Positions 46,535 to 50,095 of a stretch of DNA of 50,095 bases are shown piece by piece. The DNA is from Phycisphaerae bacterium (lineage in GTDB: Bacteria > Planctomycetota > Phycisphaerae > UBA1845): contig JAJDDY010000040.1 of the NCBI GenBank assembly GCA_029260075.1, forward strand, positions 1 through 50,095. The letters are read 5' to 3'. The notes under the pieces are model-generated. The model worked only from the letters and a program-made list of their open reading frames with translations, searched no databases and was not told the origin of the DNA. Positions within the stretch are counted from its first letter, which is position 1. Each line of letters starts with the position of its first letter. A program made the translations under genes and the position numbers.

Positions 46535-47511
46535 GTGAACGACTCCGTAGCGAAGCGATCCAACACAGCGTATCGCAGAAGAGGAAGAAGGATTTCGTGG
46601 TGACCGATCACTTCGTGCCCACGACCCTTGGCGACAGGACGCGTGACGACGTTTTGTCCGGTCCGGTAGTGGCGCATCATATCGAAGTTGGCTGTTGTCA
46701 TGGCGTCAAGATCGGCGCCGAAGTTTCGGGCCACGGATACGGCTTTGAGGAAGACTTCGGGCAACACCACGGCGGACCCCACGTTGAGGAATACGCCGCC
46801 AACGCCGGAATCGTCGACGGAACCCAAGTCGGAAACGACGTCGCAGACCAGACGAAAATCTAGCATTGACGCAGCGCCCAACGCAGCGCCGTCAAGCCCG
46901 CCCGACGCGTGGACCGTATCGGTACCCAGCGCCACATGTACCGTGGCGGGAATGGCCGCTCGATACGCGGCGGCGAATACACTCGACGAAATGTTGGGGG
47001 CCTTCTTGTCGAGAAGCACACGCCCGACGGCCGCGCCCAAACCGACCTGCCCCGCTTTCGCGTGCTCAGCCACCTCGTCAAAAAACGCCATGGTCTCATC
47101 CACCATGCCAAAGCTGCCATCGCGAATCGTGTCTGCCACTTCCTCGCTGGTTTCGCCGAACATCGCCAACTCCACATCGTGGATCGCGCACGCGCCATTG
47201 CAGGCGATGGCACGAATGACGCCGCGCTCGATGAGGTCGATGAGCACGGGAGCGCAACCAACCTTCAACACATGAGCGCCAAAGGCAACGACGACAGGAC
47301 GGTCATTGAGAACGGCTGAAACGATGGCGTCGGTAACATGGCGGAACGCCGTCGCGCCGAGGTAGTCGGGGAACGAATCGAGAAGCGAACGGGCTGAGGC
47401 GCCGGGCGCGGGCAACTCCGCGGCGCGACGCACCTCGGACTTGTGCCGTCGCCGAGCGACGGAATACGTCTTGAGGCGATCGAAGTTAACTGGTCGGTAG
47501 GAGCGCGTCAT
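46531..47511 (-). CDS. Conserved protein, deoxyhypusine-synthase-like (function uncertain)
   Basis: 326 residues from the ATG at 47511; a TTG at 47520 is also possible. A Rossmann-like domain is suggested by RPVVVAFGAHVLKVG, RAIACNGACAIHDVELAM, TSEEVADTIRDGSFGMVDET and VGLGAAVGRVLLDKKAPN, then a Gly/Ser-rich C-terminal part (VGGVFLNVGSAVVLPEVF). This ordering resembles bacterial proteins grouped with deoxyhypusine synthase, but the eukaryotic active-site lysine motif is not evident. The function may differ, since bacteria lack hypusine. It lies between lpxK and the GmhB-like gene with overlaps or gaps of a few bases, so a role in sugar or lipid A metabolism is as likely. Confidence 0.7.
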   Translation of the reverse strand: MTRSYRPVNFDRLKTYSVARRRHKSEVRRAAELPAPGASARSLLDSFPDYLGATAFRHVTDAIVSAVLNDRPVVVAFGAHVLKVGCAPVLIDLIERGVIRAIACNGACAIHDVELAMFGETSEEVADTIRDGSFGMVDETMAFFDEVAEHAKAGQVGLGAAVGRVLLDKKAPNISSSVFAAAYRAAIPATVHVALGTDTVHASGGLDGAALGAASMLDFRLVCDVVSDLGSVDDSGVGGVFLNVGSAVVLPEVFLKAVSVARNFGADLDAMTTANFDMMRHYRTGQNVVTRPVAKGRGHEVIGHHEILLPLLRYAVLDRFATESFT

Positions 47512-47516
47512 TCGGA

Positions 47517-48569
47517 TCAACCCCGGCGTAGCGTTTCCTCGATGATCTTCTCCAGGATTGTACCACCGTCATCCTCGAAGTCGATCCTCACGTTCACTAC
47601 GCCGATGTCCATCTGATCGATACCGGGTATCGCGGCGAGCTTGACCGCGTCCTTCTCCGTCGTCAACAACAAGTCGTGCGACGGCGCATCGGCGCCCGAC
47701 GCGATCTTGCGCAGATCAGCGGGACGATAGTGATGATGATCGGGCCACCAATGCTCGCCCACGACTTCGATACCCATGGTTCGAACGGTAGTGGCAAAGG
47801 CCAACGGACGTGCGATCCCTGCGAACAGCGCAGCTCGCCGTCCGACGACATCGTCGTCTCGCACCGTGCCGTCAAGTCGCGTGATGGTGGTAACCTTATG
47901 GTGGGCACAAAGATGAACAGCCTGCGGCGCCAGTCGCGTAAGACGTTGCTCTGTGTGCGCACGATCGGATGAAGACACTTGGTCGCACCGCGTCAACACG
48001 ATGACACGGGCGCGGCGCAGCGACGACAAAGGTTCGCGCAGCAGACCACGGGGCAAGAGGTGACCGTAGCCGAAGGGACACGTGGCGTCGATCAACACGA
48101 CGTCCAGATCGCGGTTGAGCGCACGATGCTGGAACCCGTCATCGAGCACGATCACGTCGGCACCGAAGCGCTGACACGCTGTCAATGAACCGGCGACACG
48201 ATTCGCATTAGCCACGCACGCCACGCCGGGGCATTGCCGCTGGATCAGCCGTGTTTCATCATTGGGTTGCCCCTCGACCGACTTGTAGCCCCGCGACACG
48301 ACGGCCGGGTTACATCCCATTCGCGTCAGGCGCGTCACAAGATCGATGACCAGTGGCGTCTTGCCCGTGCCCCCGACAGTGACGTTGCCCACACTTAGCA
48401 CCGGAACAGGCACACTTCGCGAACTGTTGCCATGGTCGTAACGGCGGTTGCGAAAACCCACGCACACGCCGTAGGCCATTGAGCCCGCATGAAGCAACGC
48501 ACGGACAGGGCTCGACCACACACCGGACTCGCCGGAAATGATTTGACGGTACAGGCCAGGTTCAGACAT
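47517..48569 (-). CDS. lpxK: Tetraacyldisaccharide 4'-kinase
   Basis: 350 residues, the usual LpxK length. The Walker A form special to this family is present: SVGNVTVGGTGKTPLV (about 59-74). Then come SRGYKS, the conserved VLDDGFQHRALNRDLDVVLID block (catalytic Asp-rich loop), and LLPRGLLREPLSSLRRA. The N-terminus includes one hydrophobic patch for membrane contact. The enzyme phosphorylates the lipid A disaccharide at the 4' position at the inner membrane, so the organism should make lipid A. The ATG at 48569 lies four bases after the stop of the Memo-fusion gene, and its own end touches the next gene: a translationally linked operon. Confidence 0.96.
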   Translation of the reverse strand: MSEPGLYRQIISGESGVWSSPVRALLHAGSMAYGVCVGFRNRRYDHGNSSRSVPVPVLSVGNVTVGGTGKTPLVIDLVTRLTRMGCNPAVVSRGYKSVEGQPNDETRLIQRQCPGVACVANANRVAGSLTACQRFGADVIVLDDGFQHRALNRDLDVVLIDATCPFGYGHLLPRGLLREPLSSLRRARVIVLTRCDQVSSSDRAHTEQRLTRLAPQAVHLCAHHKVTTITRLDGTVRDDDVVGRRAALFAGIARPLAFATTVRTMGIEVVGEHWWPDHHHYRPADLRKIASGADAPSHDLLLTTEKDAVKLAAIPGIDQMDIGVVNVRIDFEDDGGTILEKIIEETLRRG

Positions 48570-48573
48570 GGGC

Positions 48574-49782
48574 TCAGGTATACATCATGGCGGCGCAGGT
48601 GACACACGTTTGGGCTGATTGGTCGACAGCCTGGTGATACTTAAGAAGCTGCGGCGTCGCGTCAGACAACGCTACCGACAACGTATATATACATCCCGCA
48701 CTGCACACCCGGGTTGCGTTGTCACGCTCCGCGAGGAATGAGACGAAACCATCGGGGTCACCGCGTTGCAGGTGCGACACGGCGCCGCGATCGCCCGCCT
48801 CCACCTCATCCAGAAACGCTTCATCGAGCATGCGGTCATCACCGAAGGACGCACCTACGTGACTAAGGTCTGCCCCGGAAACCAACATGGTGTCACCATC
48901 AAGTTCACGAATCGCCGCCCTCAGCGCTACGGCAAAGTCGTGCAAATCGACGCCGCGACCGTCGACGGGGGCCGTACCCGTTGGACCGCACGGGTCGGGA
49001 CACAGGAAAGGCAGCATGAGGAAGTTGTCGGCGCCGAATAGGAACTGAAGCCACGCCACCTGCAACTCGATGGAATGTTCGCGCTGATGGTCGAGCTCAT
49101 ACTCGCGCAAACCGCCGCACCGTTCTTCCAACCGCGCCAACAGATCAAGGTCTGGCTGCGTGGTTCCCAGCGGCGTTCTGAAACCTTGCGCCGTAGACAC
49201 CACGGATCGCGATCGACCGAAATGATTCGTGCCGAGAATGATGACACGATTCGGCGCGGGTTGGTCTCGAAGCGTTGCATAACCTTGCGCGTAACAAGGC
49301 CCGCCCCGAGGATAGTCGAGGTGGGGCACGACCAGACCGCGCGGCCTCTGCGACACACCGTTAGCCGGCACGTCGCCCAAAGCCTCGGCAAACACTTCGC
49401 CGTGTTCCTCTACGCCTAGAGCGGCGGCGGTGGGCATGTCTCGAAATTGGGCAGCGCGGTAGTCGGTCACGCGCAACTCGTAATAGGAGTCGAAGGCTAC
49501 GCCCTCAAGGAAATGGGCCTGATCCAAATGCGCGAGCATCTGTTGAAGCGTCGCCTCAGATAGCTCTTGGTTGAATCGATCGCGGAACTGCTGTCGGATA
49601 TGACCGCACGTGTTCGTGCCATCCATCATCGCCAACACGTGCAACGCCGGTTCCGACATCGTAAGCACGACGTCGGACAGACCGGCGCTGTCGCGGACAT
49701 GAATCTGGCCATCGTCTTGACCGGGCGTGCGAAACGCCTCGACCGGACGCAAGCAAGGTGTATCACCGGACTGACAGCGCAA
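48574..49782 (-). CDS. PqqD-like/Memo (AmmeMemoRadiSam B) fusion protein
   Basis: 402 residues if started at the TTG at 49782, which has GGAG seven bases upstream. A GTG at 49869 would add 29 residues of unlikely composition and has no ribosome site. Residues about 15-95 look like a PqqD-type winged helix (LSDVVLTMSEPALHVLAMMD, IRQQFRDRFNQELSEATLQQ). The rest is a Memo domain: GLVVPHLDYPRGGPCYAQGY, VIILGTNHFGRSRSVVST, HQREHSIELQVAWLQFLFG and VSGADLSHVGASFGDD, with the His residues that line the metal site. Memo proteins often pair with AMMECR1 and a radical SAM enzyme of unknown substrate, and PqqD domains bind peptide substrates of such enzymes. The partners are not in the window. Confidence 0.88.
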   Translation of the reverse strand: MRCQSGDTPCLRPVEAFRTPGQDDGQIHVRDSAGLSDVVLTMSEPALHVLAMMDGTNTCGHIRQQFRDRFNQELSEATLQQMLAHLDQAHFLEGVAFDSYYELRVTDYRAAQFRDMPTAAALGVEEHGEVFAEALGDVPANGVSQRPRGLVVPHLDYPRGGPCYAQGYATLRDQPAPNRVIILGTNHFGRSRSVVSTAQGFRTPLGTTQPDLDLLARLEERCGGLREYELDHQREHSIELQVAWLQFLFGADNFLMLPFLCPDPCGPTGTAPVDGRGVDLHDFAVALRAAIRELDGDTMLVSGADLSHVGASFGDDRMLDEAFLDEVEAGDRGAVSHLQRGDPDGFVSFLAERDNATRVCSAGCIYTLSVALSDATPQLLKYHQAVDQSAQTCVTCAAMMYT

Positions 49783-49984
49783 CGTGAGACTCCAAGCTAG
49801 GAAGACTGACCGCGCGACCCGATGACGCTGCGCCACTCGCGTCAATCTGAACGCGAGGCGCGACGCCACAACATCGACGCTGCTACAACACTAAGACGAA
49901 TCATTCTAACAGAGGAGTAGCCAAGAGACCAAACGCGTGATCAGACCGGAAGACCTGAGGAAGTTCTTGGCAGCCTGTTGAAAA

Positions 49985-50015
49985 AGTGTGGCACCGGCTT
50001 ACAGCCGGGGGCACA
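49985..50015. repeat. Palindromic repeat, family A (right edge)
   Basis: GTGTGGCACCGGCTTACAGCC then GGGGGCACAC; a diverged copy with the stem CCGGCT/AGCCGG and the same TTGAAAAAGTG left flank as the copy at 37470-37500. The stretch from about 49800 to the window end shows no accepted gene. The final ~60 bases hold GCGGCCATGTCCTTCAGTCC, which may belong to a further repeat. Confidence 0.65.
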
Positions 50016-50095
50016 CATGCTCAACTTTAGCATAGAGAAGTCCGGGGGTTTGGGAGAGGGCGGCCATGTCCTTCAGTCCAGCCGGACCGGCCATA

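Overview
The window looks like a chromosomal piece of a planctomycete or a close relative. This rests on the 5' half of the 16S gene, dockerin-type Ca-binding repeats in exported proteins, a PEP-CTERM-type sorting tail, a bacterial RRM protein, and many short palindromic repeats between genes. The class cannot be fixed from sequence inspection alone.

Layout. 1-1003: 5' half of a 16S rRNA gene on the minus strand with its leader, boxA and promoter. 1258-4121: an MFS efflux-type transporter and a GT-C glycosyltransferase. 4225-9198: a large Cys-rich exported protein ending in a dockerin. 9199-12299: a mostly non-coding stretch with an RRM protein, a cohesin/dockerin-like protein, promoters, a terminator and palindromes. 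12300-26867: an exported-protein locus with a 2497-residue repeat protein (PEP-CTERM), a PKD/FlgD-Ig protein, and an RHS protein with a Cys/Lys-rich HExxH tail followed by a small exported protein that could be its immunity partner.

27057-32560: five overlapping genes (FlgD-Ig lipoprotein, PD40 propeller, membrane-anchored ChrB-like protein, iron-type ABC permease, substrate-binding lipoprotein) with no ATPase gene. 32561-38851: a 40-bp repeat cluster, a predicted aminopeptidase, a BNR/VPS10-like propeller protein, a palindrome-rich gap and an unknown anchored protein. 39027-45398: aldehyde dehydrogenase, EamA transporter, CheY-like regulator, cystathionine beta-synthase with CBS domains, two small uncertain genes, and an HU-like protein with clear promoter and terminator. 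45641-49782: a tight minus-strand operon of a PqqD-Memo fusion, lpxK, a deoxyhypusine-synthase-like protein and a GmhB-like phosphatase, which points to lipid A/heptose metabolism.

The most unusual signals are the families of hairpin repeats. One is a bipartite element of 58-71 bp bounded by TCAGAG/CTCTGA, seen three times. Others are the RHS-zincin plus candidate immunity pair, the ChrB-like protein inside an ABC operon without an ATPase, and the odd gene mix around lpxK.
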